From Clostridium sp. CAG:1024 (GTDB lineage: Bacteria; Bacillota; Clostridia; Christensenellales; CAG-138): a stretch of DNA of 22,854 nt. Numbering within the stretch: position 1 is the first letter of the stretch; the number at the start of each line of letters is the position of its first letter. A model generated the notes under the pieces. That model was given only the letters and a program-made list of their open reading frames with translations. It did not search any database and had not been told where the DNA came from. This document shows positions 1 through 8,013 of this stretch, piece after piece. The stretch spans positions 3,076 through 25,929 of the forward strand of contig HF985543.1 of the NCBI GenBank assembly GCA_000432015.1, in the 5' to 3' direction. Both the position numbers and the translations under genes were made by a program.

Positions 1-862
1 TCAGATCGATCTGGGGAAGAGCGGAGAACGAGATATTGTCAAAACCCATCAGCGAGATGTCCTTCGGGATGCGAAGCCCCGCCTCCGAGGCGGCCTGCAT
101 GACGCCGATAGCCAGAAGATCCGTAGCGCAGAGAATGGCGGTCTCCCGGTTGCGCCGGGAGAAATACTCGCTCGCCAAGGAATAGCCGACGTCCTTTGAG
201 CTGTGCGAATAGCTGCTGCGGAGCACATGCGGCTCAAGGCCGAGGGCTTCGCAAGTGGCAAGATATCCCTCCAGGCGGAACTGGTGCGTCTTGCTGTTCG
301 GCCGGGCGCCGAAATAGAGGATGCTGCGGTGGCCCAGCGAATAGAGATACTCTGTGGCGATCTGCGTGCCGCGATAGTTATCGACGGAAACGTAATTCTC
401 CGGGCAGTTCTGCATGTTTTCACTGATGAAAACGGTCGGAATTTGGCTCGTCAGCACGTTGAGCTCCGCATAGGATTCATGCCCGACGGGGACCATGAGT
501 ATCCCGTCCACCTGACGGCCCATCAGCAGCGTGAAGACGTCCTTTTCAAGATCCGGATCGTACGAGGAGTTGCAGACCATCAGATTGTAACCGCGATTGC
601 GGGCATAGATTTCCAAGTGCCCCGTCAGCTCGCTGAGGAAGGGGTTTGTCAGGCTGGGAACGATGAGGCCCAAGATGTCGGTGCGGCGCTTGACCATGGA
701 GCGCGCAACCGAGTTCGGGGTATAGCCCATTTCCTTGCACAGCTTTAAAACCCGGCGGCGCGTTTCCTCGCCGATTTCGGGGCTGCCCGACAGGGCGCGG
801 GAGACGGTCGCATAGGACACGCCGGCAACCTTTGCAACATCTTTCAGGGTAACGGCTGGCAT
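1..862 (-). CDS. LacI/GalR-family transcriptional repressor (3' end cut by window edge)
   Basis: The reading frame starts at 862 on the minus strand behind a GGAGGTG ribosome binding site and stays open to the left edge, so about 287 residues are visible and the last part of the sugar-binding domain is missing. Residues 5-24 form a typical LacI helix-turn-helix (LKDVAKVAGVSYATVSRAL), followed by the hinge helix near residues 50-57 and a periplasmic-binding-protein-like effector domain starting with ILGLIVPS. It is transcribed divergently from the inositol-type operon, and matching palindromes lie at both predicted start points. It is therefore probably the local repressor of both itself and the operon, with the inducer being inositol or an intermediate (inference). 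It is not a DeoR-type IolR. The family call is firm; the ligand is not shown by the sequence. Confidence 0.93.
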   Translation of the reverse strand, partial: MPAVTLKDVAKVAGVSYATVSRALSGSPEIGEETRRRVLKLCKEMGYTPNSVARSMVKRRTDILGLIVPSLTNPFLSELTGHLEIYARNRGYNLMVCNSSYDPDLEKDVFTLLMGRQVDGILMVPVGHESYAELNVLTSQIPTVFISENMQNCPENYVSVDNYRGTQIATEYLYSLGHRSILYFGARPNSKTHQFRLEGYLATCEALGLEPHVLRSSYSHSSKDVGYSLASEYFSRRNRETAILCATDLLAIGVMQAASEAGLRIPKDISLMGFDNISFSALPQIDL

Positions 863-912
863 AGAAATCAAGCACCTCCGGGGCAGTCGATTGTCGGCTC
901 GCGAACAGGATC

Positions 913-926
913 TGTAAACGTTTACA
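913..926. promoter_or_regulatory. LacI/CRE-type operator O1, perfect palindrome
   Basis: TGTAAACGTTTACA is a perfect 14-base palindrome with the central CG typical of LacI/GalR-family operators. It also satisfies the CcpA cre consensus. It covers the predicted start of the repressor transcript, which suggests autoregulation. Because LacI-family and CcpA sites look alike, the binder could be the adjacent regulator, CcpA, or both. Confidence 0.8.
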
Positions 927-928
927 TT

Positions 929-957
929 ATTTTATGCCATTTTTGCTGAATTGTCAA
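929..957 (-). promoter_or_regulatory. Predicted sigma-A promoter of the LacI repressor gene
   Basis: On the minus strand, TTGACA (952-957) is followed after exactly 17 bases by TAAAAT (929-934). Transcription should start near 922 and run into the repressor gene about 60 bases downstream. The start point falls inside the palindrome at 913-926. Confidence 0.75.
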
Positions 958-1064
958 TCGCTTCGGCGTGGGGGCGGTCAAAACGAGAAGCCGAAAAACC
1001 AAAAACGGCGCATTGAGCGTAAAACTATGGTCGAATGGCGGCATTTTTACGCTTGGTATTGACA

Positions 1065-1093
1065 TTGACAAACAAAATGGCTCGTATTATAAT
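1065..1093 (+). promoter_or_regulatory. Consensus sigma-A promoter of the fifteen-gene operon
   Basis: TTGACA at 1065-1070 and TATAAT at 1088-1093 are both exact consensus hexamers with the ideal 17-base spacer. A second TTGACA abuts upstream at 1059-1064 but would give a 23-base spacer. The start is expected near 1100, leaving a leader of about 43 bases with AGGAGG at 1128-1133. Such a strong promoter needs repression, which fits the overlapping operator. Confidence 0.85.
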
Positions 1094-1101
1094 ACAAGTA
1101 A

Positions 1102-1115
1102 CGTAAACGTTTCCG
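1102..1115. promoter_or_regulatory. LacI/CRE-type operator O2 at the operon start point
   Basis: CGTAAACGTTTCCG matches 11 of 14 positions of the perfect palindrome at 913-926 and keeps its core TAAACGTTT. It lies directly downstream of the TATAAT box, over the expected first transcribed bases, where bound repressor would block the promoter. Its centre is 189 bases from the centre of the first operator. Confidence 0.75.
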
Positions 1116-1142
1116 TAAATATAAATCAGGAGGGAACAGCGG

Positions 1143-1910
1143 ATGATCACGACGCTTTTGTTCGACCTTGGCGGCACGCTGCACAACACCGAGAAAACGA
1201 AAGAATCCGGCCTGCGCTTCTGTGAACACCTCATCTCGCTGTTGTCCGAACACGGCTTCCGATTGGATATCCAACCGGAAGCGCTTGACGCCATGCTGGC
1301 GGTTAACGGCGAGGAATACAAGCATTTCGGGGAAAAGAACCTCATCGAACTCCCGCAGGCTGAGATTTGGAGCGGCTTTTTTCTGAAGGGGCTGGGGATC
1401 GGACCGGAGCAGCTTGCACCGCTTGCAGAGGAGCTGAGCTTTCTGTACGACAGCGAGCGAGTCGTCAACCTTCCCAAACCCCGCCTGAAGGAGACGATGA
1501 AGGCGCTGCGCGACATGGGCGTCCGCCTGGGCGTGATCTCCAACATCATCTCCACCACACTCGTCCCCCGCGCATTGCGGGAGTACGGGATTGCCGACTA
1601 TATGGAATGCGTCGTCATGTCCAGCGAGACGGGCATTCGGAAACCGGATCCGGCCATATTCCGCATTGCGATGGAGCGGATGGGTGTGACCGCAGCGGAA
1701 ACGGGGTATGTGGGGGACACGATTTCGCGGGATGTATTGGGCTCGCGCAATGCCGGGCTGGGGCTGTGCGTGCGCATTGAAAACCCCTCCGTTGCGCACC
1801 GGGACGCCGCGTTTCGCGGTTCGGACGCCCCCAAGGCCGACTATGTGATTAAGGAGCTCGACGAACTCATTCCCATCCTATCCGATATGAACGGACGCAC
1901 GGTTCGATGA
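1143..1910 (+). CDS. HAD-superfamily hydrolase-like protein 1
   Basis: First gene of the operon, 255 residues, with AGGAGGG eight bases before its ATG. HAD motif I is FDLGGTL with the nucleophile at Asp8, but the second catalytic Asp of the usual DxDxT is Gly. Motif II (GVISN), motif III Lys (GIRKPDP) and motif IV (GDTISRD) are present, with a helical cap between motifs I and II, as in the subfamily IA haloacid-dehalogenase-like group. A DxG motif also occurs in active phosphatases such as E. coli YihX (DLGNV), so activity is possible. It is the most divergent of four tandem paralogues. The substrate is unknown; a phosphorylated sugar acid or side product of the pathway is a guess. Confidence 0.85.
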   Translation: MITTLLFDLGGTLHNTEKTKESGLRFCEHLISLLSEHGFRLDIQPEALDAMLAVNGEEYKHFGEKNLIELPQAEIWSGFFLKGLGIGPEQLAPLAEELSFLYDSERVVNLPKPRLKETMKALRDMGVRLGVISNIISTTLVPRALREYGIADYMECVVMSSETGIRKPDPAIFRIAMERMGVTAAETGYVGDTISRDVLGSRNAGLGLCVRIENPSVAHRDAAFRGSDAPKADYVIKELDELIPILSDMNGRTVR

Positions 1911-1957
1911 AAACAGTAAACAAAAAAATCATGGCAGAAACACAGGAGGTAGAACGA

Positions 1958-2689
1958 ATGACGGACACAATTTTCTTCGATGTGGGCAACACCCTGCGCA
2001 TCGTCGTTCCCGACAAGGCGTTTTCCGACGCGGCGGAGAGGGAACTGATGGAGCTCGTCGGCGCTACGGAACCGCATGACGTTTTCTTTGAGAAGCTCGA
2101 AAGGCGTTGGAAGAAATACCGAAGCGAGGTAAAAAAAACGCTGATCGATGCGGGAGAGATGGAGCTGTGGAGCCAGCATCTTCTGCCCGAATACGACCCG
2201 GAAACGGTCTGCCGCCATGCGGGACGGCTCACGCGGCTGTGGCGCGATCACGACGGACGCCGCGTCCCGCGCGACGATGTGAAGGAGACCATTGTGGAGC
2301 TGGATCGGCGCGGATATACGATGGGGATTATTGCCAATACCATCACGGAAACGGAGATACCGGACTGGATGATCGCCGACGGCGTAGCCCATTACTTCAA
2401 GGCCGTCATCCTGTCCTCCAAGGTGCGCATCCGCAAGCCGGATCCGAACATCTACCTGCTGGCCTGCCGCGCCATCGGCAAGGAGCCCTGTCAGTGCGCA
2501 TATGTGGGGGACAATCCCATCCGCGATGTGGAGGGGACGCGCAAGGCGGGCTTTGCGACAATGGTCCGCATCGACGAGCCGGACACCATCAAAAACGAGC
2601 CGCAGGAGATCATCCTGCAGCCGGACTATACGATCACCCGTATCGGCGAATTGCTGGAAATCTTCCAGCCGCTGCAGAAGAACGAATGA
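1958..2689 (+). CDS. HAD-superfamily hydrolase-like protein 2, motif II serine replaced
   Basis: The 243-residue protein starts at the ATG behind AGGAGGT. An in-frame ATG at 1907 overlaps the previous stop codon but has no ribosome binding site. Motif I is FDVGNTL (Asp8, Gly at the +2 position). Motif II reads GIIAN where the paralogues have GIISN, so the phosphate-binding Ser/Thr is Ala. Motif III (RKPDP) and motif IV (GDNPIRD) are kept. Cap-region words such as LWSQHLLPEYD match paralogues 3 and 4. Loss of two motif positions suggests weak or altered catalysis, or a non-catalytic partner role (inference). Confidence 0.83.
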   Translation: MTDTIFFDVGNTLRIVVPDKAFSDAAERELMELVGATEPHDVFFEKLERRWKKYRSEVKKTLIDAGEMELWSQHLLPEYDPETVCRHAGRLTRLWRDHDGRRVPRDDVKETIVELDRRGYTMGIIANTITETEIPDWMIADGVAHYFKAVILSSKVRIRKPDPNIYLLACRAIGKEPCQCAYVGDNPIRDVEGTRKAGFATMVRIDEPDTIKNEPQEIILQPDYTITRIGELLEIFQPLQKNE

Positions 2690-2705
2690 ACCAGGGGGAA
2701 AAGCC

Positions 2706-3479
2706 ATGACAACGGAAAGAGAATTTGACGCCATATTCTATGATTTGGGCGGTACGCTCCGCCTCGTGGAGCGGGACGCGGAATTCGAGGCGCAGGCCCG
2801 GCGCAGGATTGCCGAAATGTGCGGCGAGACAGGGGATCCGGATGCGTTCTGCAGGTTTTTGGACTACCGTTACGAGGGCTATCGTAAATGGTGTTTCGAG
2901 ACCATGCGAGAGGCGCCCGAGGAGGAGCTGTGGACGAAATGGCTCACGCCGGAATATCCGCGCGATCTCATCAGAAAGAATGCCGTCGAGCTGACCATCG
3001 AGTACCGCAACAAGGACGGCCGCCGCGTCGTTGCGACAAACGGCGCGCAGTCCATCCGGGATCTGCACGCGAACGGCTATCGGCTGGGAATCATTTCCAA
3101 CCTCGTCACATCGCTGGAAATTCCGCGCTGGCTGGAGGAGGATGAGCTCGGCAAGTATTTCGATGCGGTGCTCCTTTCCTGCGTGGAGGGGATCCGCAAG
3201 CCGGATCCCGCCATCTACAGCAAGGCGTGTGGCGTCCTTGGCGTGAAGCCGGAGCGCTGCGTGTACATCGGCGACAATCTGAAACGCGATGTAGAGGGCG
3301 CGCGGCTGGCGGGCTACGGCATGTTCATCCTCTACACCACGCCGGAGAAGCTGGCGAAGGAGAGGATTACCGAGGAGAACCGGCCCGATGCGGTCATCTT
3401 CGACTTTAGCGAGCTCAAGGAGCTGTTCCCGGCTGCGCCGCATGTGGCATGGGACAAGGTCAGGAGGGCAGGCGTATGA
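2706..3479 (+). CDS. HAD-superfamily hydrolase-like protein 3
   Basis: A 257-residue protein beginning 16 bases after the previous stop, with a modest GGGGG ribosome binding site. Motif I is YDLGGTL with the nucleophile at Asp13 and Gly at +2; motif II is GIISN, motif III GIRKPDP and motif IV GDNLKRD. It is closest to the next paralogue: both have FL-x-x-RY-x-GYRKW and LWT-x-WL-x-PE in the cap. Its stop codon overlaps the next start by four bases (ATGA), implying translational coupling and perhaps fixed stoichiometry. The substrate is unknown. Confidence 0.85.
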   Translation: MTTEREFDAIFYDLGGTLRLVERDAEFEAQARRRIAEMCGETGDPDAFCRFLDYRYEGYRKWCFETMREAPEEELWTKWLTPEYPRDLIRKNAVELTIEYRNKDGRRVVATNGAQSIRDLHANGYRLGIISNLVTSLEIPRWLEEDELGKYFDAVLLSCVEGIRKPDPAIYSKACGVLGVKPERCVYIGDNLKRDVEGARLAGYGMFILYTTPEKLAKERITEENRPDAVIFDFSELKELFPAAPHVAWDKVRRAGV

Positions 3480-4255
3480 AGTCGGACATCAAGGCCGTTT
3501 TCCTCGACCTCGGCGGCACGTTCCGCATTGTGGACGAGACGAACATGCCATATATCCGTCAGGCGCGCGAGCGCATCTGCGAGCTGTGCGGTGCCGACAT
3601 GGAGCCGGACGCTTTCTACGGGTTTCTGAACGACCGCTACGACGGCTATCGCAAATGGGCGTTGAAGTACATGTGCGAAGCCCCCGAGGCCATGCTTTGG
3701 ACGCGCTGGCTCGTGCCGGAATGGGATCGGGAGAGGATCGAACGGGCGGCGGCGGAACTGACATACTGCTTCCGGCGCGCAAAGGGCGAGCGCGTGGTCG
3801 TGCCGCAGGGCGTCGAAACCGTGAAGGAGCTGATTCGCCGCGGCTATAAGGTCGGCATCATCAGCGACCTGATCGGCACGACGGAGATCGACGAATGGCT
3901 GGACAAGGACGGCATACGGGATCTGTTCTGCACGGTACAGCAGTCCTCCGTGACCATGCTGCGCAAACCCCATCCGGCCATCTACTTCCTTGCGCTGTCC
4001 GAGGCGGGCGTGCGTCCCGAGGAGAGCTGCTTTGTGGGCGATAACCTGAAGCGGGATATCATCGGAGCCAAACAGTCCGGTTTTGCCGGCACGGTGGGCG
4101 CAGAGTATCCGGGCGGACTGGAGTTCAAGCTGACGGAGGAGAACAGGCCCGACTGCATCGTGCATCGCTTTGAGGAGATTTTGAAGCTGTTCCCCGGCGA
4201 GGGTCGGTTCTGCCCCGAATACGGCGAAGACCCGGCTCCCCGTATTTGCGGATGA
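3476..4255 (+). CDS. HAD-superfamily hydrolase-like protein 4
   Basis: A 259-residue protein whose ATG overlaps the previous gene's stop by four bases, with AGGAGGGC upstream. Motif I is LDLGGTF (nucleophile Asp11, Gly at +2), motif II GIISD, motif III LRKPHP and motif IV GDNLKRD. It shares the GYRKW and LWTRWL cap words with paralogue 3, so the pair arose by a recent tandem duplication relative to paralogue 1. The C-terminal tail after LKLFPGEG is not shared with the others. The role is unknown. Confidence 0.85.
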   Translation: MKSDIKAVFLDLGGTFRIVDETNMPYIRQARERICELCGADMEPDAFYGFLNDRYDGYRKWALKYMCEAPEAMLWTRWLVPEWDRERIERAAAELTYCFRRAKGERVVVPQGVETVKELIRRGYKVGIISDLIGTTEIDEWLDKDGIRDLFCTVQQSSVTMLRKPHPAIYFLALSEAGVRPEESCFVGDNLKRDIIGAKQSGFAGTVGAEYPGGLEFKLTEENRPDCIVHRFEEILKLFPGEGRFCPEYGEDPAPRICG

Positions 4256-4275
4256 TTAGAGAGAGGAGAATGCAC

Positions 4276-5841
4276 ATGGCACGGTATCAACGCGCCGGCG
4301 GCGAGGCGCTCGCGCGCGCGGCGGAAAAACGGTATGAAACGAACGGATCGGAATACCATTTCGAGCCGATGAATCTGACGGATGAGGCGGGGAGACCCGT
4401 GGGCCTTGTGCGGAGCGGCGACGGCGTCATATTCTGCTGCCGCCGCGGCGAGCGCGAGACGGAGCTCACCGACGCCTTTACAGATCCGGATTTCAAGGGC
4501 TTTGAGCGGGAAATGCTGCAGCCGCTGGACTTCGTAATTCTTACGATGTACAGCGAGCGGTATACATACCTGCCCATTGCCTTTGCGCCCTCCAGGGTGG
4601 AGAAAACGCTGGCGCAGACGGTCAGCGAGTGCGGCAGGACACAGCTCCACCTTGCGGAGAGCGAGAAGTATGCGCACGTCACGTTTTTCTTTAACGGGGG
4701 CAACCAGCAGCCCTTCAGCGGCGAGGACGACGTTCGCGTACCGTCGCATAAGGGCGTGCCGTTTGAGTCCGTACCCGAGCTGAAGCTGCCCGAGGTCGCG
4801 GAGCGCCTGCGCAAAGGCCTTGACAAGGGCTATGACTTCATCGTTGCAAACTTTGCAAATGGCGACGTTATCGGGCATACCTCCAGCGACGAGGCCAAGC
4901 CGCTCGCCTGCGAAGCGGTCAGCCGATACGTTGGGAAAACTGTTGCATACGCGCGTGAAAAAGGGTATACTGTTCTTGTTACAGCCGACCACGGTAATAT
5001 CGAGATTCTGCATTCCCCCGAAGGCAAGCCGCACGTCTCCCATACAACGAATCCGGTGGCCTGCATTGCTTTGGGCGAGGATACGAAAATTCTCAAGCAG
5101 CATGGCAGGCTTTGCGATGTCGCGCCAACGGTTCTTTCCGCCATGGGCATTCAGCAACCCAAAGAAATGACTGGTGAACCGCTGTTCCGATTCGGCAAGG
5201 CCGGCAAGGTGCTACTGCTCATTTTGGACGGCTGGGGCTTGGACGCGGCCACGGAGAACAACCCCGTCTTCACCGCCGACACCCCGGAATGGGACGCCCT
5301 GCTCGGGGAGTATCCGCATGTCGCGCTGGAGGCCTCGGGTTCCGCGGTGGGTCTTGCGCCGGGAAAGGCAGGCAACTCCGAGGCGGGGCATATCAACCTT
5401 GGCTCCGGCCGCGTGGTGCTGCAGGACGATGTGCGGCTGGACAAGGCCATGAAGGACGGCTCGTTTGCGAAGAACCCCGTATTCCTGCAAACGATACAGG
5501 ACGTAAAGGAGCGGGAGGCGGCGTTGCACCTGTTCGCGCTGCTCACCAAGAAATCGTCTCACGGATCCATCGATTACCCCCTGGCGCTTATCGATATGGC
5601 GCGGGAAGCGGGGCTGAAAAACGTATATGTACACGTCATTTTCGATGGGCGCTCCACCGAGCCGGGCAGTGCGCCGAGCCTGCTGCGGGAATTCGGCGAA
5701 GCGATCGAGGAGAAGGGCGTTGGGCTGATCGTTTCCGGCGTCGGGCGCGGCGTGGCGCTGGACAGGGATCAGAACTGGGCAAAGGTGAAGCGCGCCTATG
5801 ATTCGCTGGTCGGCGGCATAGGCGAGGCATATGGGGAATGA
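4276..5841 (+). CDS. Circularly permuted cofactor-independent phosphoglycerate mutase homologue
   Basis: The 521-residue protein has all the parts of GpmI in swapped order. Residues about 10-303 match the canonical C-terminal part, ending EMTGEPLF. After a short linker, residues 312-521 match the canonical N-terminal part, starting VLLLILDGWG. The metal ligands of the alkaline-phosphatase-type site are all present: Asp318, the nucleophile Ser368 in GNSEAGH, Asp197, His201, Asp238, His239 and His256. Within each half their spacing equals that of the Geobacillus enzyme. Substrate residues His429, Arg459, Arg491, Arg497, Arg57, Arg60 and Lys131 are also kept, but the Asp next to the first Arg (DGRD) is Ser460 (DGRST). 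The ATG at 4276 follows GAGAGGAGA by a normal gap. Its reaction here is uncertain: phosphoglycerate mutation, or a related phosphotransfer or hydrolysis. Confidence 0.88.
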   Translation: MARYQRAGGEALARAAEKRYETNGSEYHFEPMNLTDEAGRPVGLVRSGDGVIFCCRRGERETELTDAFTDPDFKGFEREMLQPLDFVILTMYSERYTYLPIAFAPSRVEKTLAQTVSECGRTQLHLAESEKYAHVTFFFNGGNQQPFSGEDDVRVPSHKGVPFESVPELKLPEVAERLRKGLDKGYDFIVANFANGDVIGHTSSDEAKPLACEAVSRYVGKTVAYAREKGYTVLVTADHGNIEILHSPEGKPHVSHTTNPVACIALGEDTKILKQHGRLCDVAPTVLSAMGIQQPKEMTGEPLFRFGKAGKVLLLILDGWGLDAATENNPVFTADTPEWDALLGEYPHVALEASGSAVGLAPGKAGNSEAGHINLGSGRVVLQDDVRLDKAMKDGSFAKNPVFLQTIQDVKEREAALHLFALLTKKSSHGSIDYPLALIDMAREAGLKNVYVHVIFDGRSTEPGSAPSLLREFGEAIEEKGVGLIVSGVGRGVALDRDQNWAKVKRAYDSLVGGIGEAYGE

Positions 5842-5893
5842 GAAGTAAATCGCGACAGAAACAGTACAGAATTCACAGCTAAGGAGGCACATC

Positions 5894-6913
5894 ATGATCA
5901 ACGTTGGAATTATCGGCGCCGGGCGCATCGGTCAGGTTCACGCGCGCAGCATCCTTGCCGGAGTGCCGGAGGCGCGCATTCTGGCCATCGCTGACCCCTT
6001 TATGAAGCCCGAAGTGGCCGAGTGGGCGAAGAACGCGGGCATCGAGGGCGTGTACACGGAATATAAGAAGATTTTGGAGGATGAGCGAATCGATGCGGTT
6101 CTCATCTGCGCCTCCACCAACCTCCATGCGCAGCTCTCGCTCGAAGCCATCGCGGCCGGCAAGCACATCTTTTGCGAAAAGCCCATCGATCAGAGCATCG
6201 CGCGCATTGAGGAAGTGAAAGCCGCACTGGCCGCTTCCCCCAAAAAGCTCGTATATCAGGTCGGCTTCAACCGCCGCTACGATCATAACTACCGCGCCAT
6301 GCGGGATGCGGTTGCAGCCGGGAAAATCGGCGAAGTTCAGTATGTTCGCGTCAGCTCCCGCGATCCGGAGCCGCCTCCCGCGGAGTACGCCGCGGTGTCC
6401 GGCGGCATCTTCATGGACATGATGATCCATGATCTGGACATGGTGCGCTATCTGTCCGGGCAGGAGGTCGTGGAGCTGTATGCGCAAGGTGCATGCCTCA
6501 TAGACCCCGCCATCGGCGAAGCAGGGGATGTGGACACGGCAACCATCACGCTGAAATTGGCCAACGGCGCGCTCGCGACCATCGACGGCTCACGCAAGGC
6601 GGTCTACGGCTACGATCAGCGCGGCGAGGTGTTCGGCGCGAAGGGATGCGTCGTCAACGCCAACGACACCGCCTCCAACATTGTATTGTCCACCGTGGAC
6701 GGCGTCACCGCGGAGAAGCCCCTGTGGTTCTTCCTCGAACGGTACATGGGCTCGTATCAGGCAGAGGTGCGTGAGTTTATCGAGTGCATCCTGAATGACG
6801 AGGAGCCGCGCGTCGGCATCGAGGACGGACTCGTTTCCATTCGGCTGGCCTTGGCCTGCAACAGGTCTTTGAAGGAAAACCGTCCCGTTCGCATGGACGA
6901 GGATATACTGTAA
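5894..6913 (+). CDS. iolG: Inositol 2-dehydrogenase (Gfo/Idh/MocA family)
   Basis: The 339-residue protein has the usual family length and a strong AAGGAGG site. The N-terminal Rossmann fold starts with VGIIGAGRIG; EKP places the catalytic Lys at residue 96; Asp175 and His179 sit in the MDMMIHDLD signature seen in inositol dehydrogenases. Expected reaction: myo-inositol (or an isomer such as scyllo- or D-chiro-inositol) plus NAD to the 2-keto inosose, in the cytoplasm. Co-transcription with IolE, IolB and IolD supports this over other Gfo/Idh substrates, although the exact isomer cannot be read from the sequence. It is the only inositol dehydrogenase in the window. Confidence 0.88.
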   Translation: MINVGIIGAGRIGQVHARSILAGVPEARILAIADPFMKPEVAEWAKNAGIEGVYTEYKKILEDERIDAVLICASTNLHAQLSLEAIAAGKHIFCEKPIDQSIARIEEVKAALAASPKKLVYQVGFNRRYDHNYRAMRDAVAAGKIGEVQYVRVSSRDPEPPPAEYAAVSGGIFMDMMIHDLDMVRYLSGQEVVELYAQGACLIDPAIGEAGDVDTATITLKLANGALATIDGSRKAVYGYDQRGEVFGAKGCVVNANDTASNIVLSTVDGVTAEKPLWFFLERYMGSYQAEVREFIECILNDEEPRVGIEDGLVSIRLALACNRSLKENRPVRMDEDIL

Positions 6914-6940
6914 CGACGAGCTTTTGAAAAGGAGAAGACT

Positions 6941-7993
6941 ATGGCAAAAATCAGAGTAGGCGTAGCGGGATACGGCACCATCGGGCAGCGTCTTGCGGAC
7001 GGCGTTGCGCTTCAGGACGACATGGAACTGGTCGGCGTGGCAGATATCGCCCCCACTCTGTCGATTCGTGCGCTTCGTGAGAACGACATGATCGGCGCAA
7101 ACAATGTGAAGTATGACCTCTATCTGGTGGACGGCGCGGACCGCGGCGCATTCGACGGCTACGATATCCCCGTGGCGGGTACGTTCGAGGAGCTGTGCCG
7201 GAAGGTGGATATCATGCTGGATTCCTCTCCCGGCGGCGTGGGCGTGAAGAATAAGGAGCTGTATCAGAAGGTTGGTGTGAAAGCCATCTTCCAGGGCGGC
7301 GAGAAGAATTCCGTTGCGGACGTGTTCTTCCACGGCTATGCCAACTATGAGAAGGGCGTCGGTCAGAACTACCTCAAGCTGACGAGCTGCAACACCACGG
7401 GTCTGATCCGCGCGGTGGACTGCCTGGATCGCCTCTTTGGCATCGAGAAGGTCGCGATCACAATCATCCGCCGTGTTGCCGATCCCGGAGACTATCATCG
7501 CGGCCTTACCAACGCGCTGCAGATCGACAAGGCGCCATCCCATCAGGCGGTCGATCTCATGACCATCATGCCGCATGTGGAAGCGACGGGCATTCTCGTC
7601 CACACGCCGGTCACGCACGGACACATCATCACCGTAATCGCCACGGCGAAGGACGGCAAGAAGATCACGCGCGAACAGGCCATCGAGGCGTTCCGCAAGC
7701 ATCCGCGCATCCGCACCGTCACGATCGACGAGGGCTTTAAGGGAAATGCGAGCCTGTTTAAGTACGCCCGCGACCTCGGCAACCGCCGCGGCGATATGTA
7801 CGAGATCGGGCTTTGGGAGGACAGCGTGGTCGAAAGTGGAAACGACATCATGTTTGCCATCAATATACCGCAGGAGAGCGTCACCATTCCCGAGACAATC
7901 GACGGCATCCGCGCTGCCATGAAGATGCAGCTGACCCGCGAAGAGGGAACGGCGAGAACGAACGAATGCCTGAGGATCGGTCGGTTCAAATAA
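6941..7993 (+). CDS. Type II (archaeal-type) glyceraldehyde-3-phosphate dehydrogenase homologue; predicted malate-semialdehyde dehydrogenase
   Basis: The 350-residue protein follows the archaeal GAPDH pattern throughout, not the common bacterial GapA pattern. It has VGVAGYGTIG at the nucleotide-binding end, IFQGGEK, the active-site SCNTTG (Cys150), a VRRAADP-like segment (IIRRVADPGD), PSHQAVDL and a C-terminal IPETIDGIRA. The family oxidises an aldehyde with NAD(P) and phosphate to an acyl phosphate. It lies directly before an archaeal-type PGK, downstream of inositol dehydrogenase. In this operon the likely substrate is D-malate semialdehyde, which has a carboxylate where glyceraldehyde 3-phosphate has its phosphate (inference). 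Ordinary glyceraldehyde 3-phosphate oxidation remains possible. Confidence 0.88.
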   Translation: MAKIRVGVAGYGTIGQRLADGVALQDDMELVGVADIAPTLSIRALRENDMIGANNVKYDLYLVDGADRGAFDGYDIPVAGTFEELCRKVDIMLDSSPGGVGVKNKELYQKVGVKAIFQGGEKNSVADVFFHGYANYEKGVGQNYLKLTSCNTTGLIRAVDCLDRLFGIEKVAITIIRRVADPGDYHRGLTNALQIDKAPSHQAVDLMTIMPHVEATGILVHTPVTHGHIITVIATAKDGKKITREQAIEAFRKHPRIRTVTIDEGFKGNASLFKYARDLGNRRGDMYEIGLWEDSVVESGNDIMFAINIPQESVTIPETIDGIRAAMKMQLTREEGTARTNECLRIGRFK

Positions 7994-8013
7994 GAATTAA
8001 GAAAGGAATTCCT

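Noticed and set aside
1059..1064. Upstream TTGACA as a second overlapping promoter
   Set aside because: It would be 23 bases from the TATAAT box, outside the functional range; no other -10 box pairs with it well.
4246..4275. Earlier TTG or ATG starts for the permuted mutase
   Set aside because: The ribosome binding site GAGAGGAGA lies at 4261-4269, downstream of the TTG and directly abutting the ATG at 4270; only the ATG at 4276 has normal spacing.
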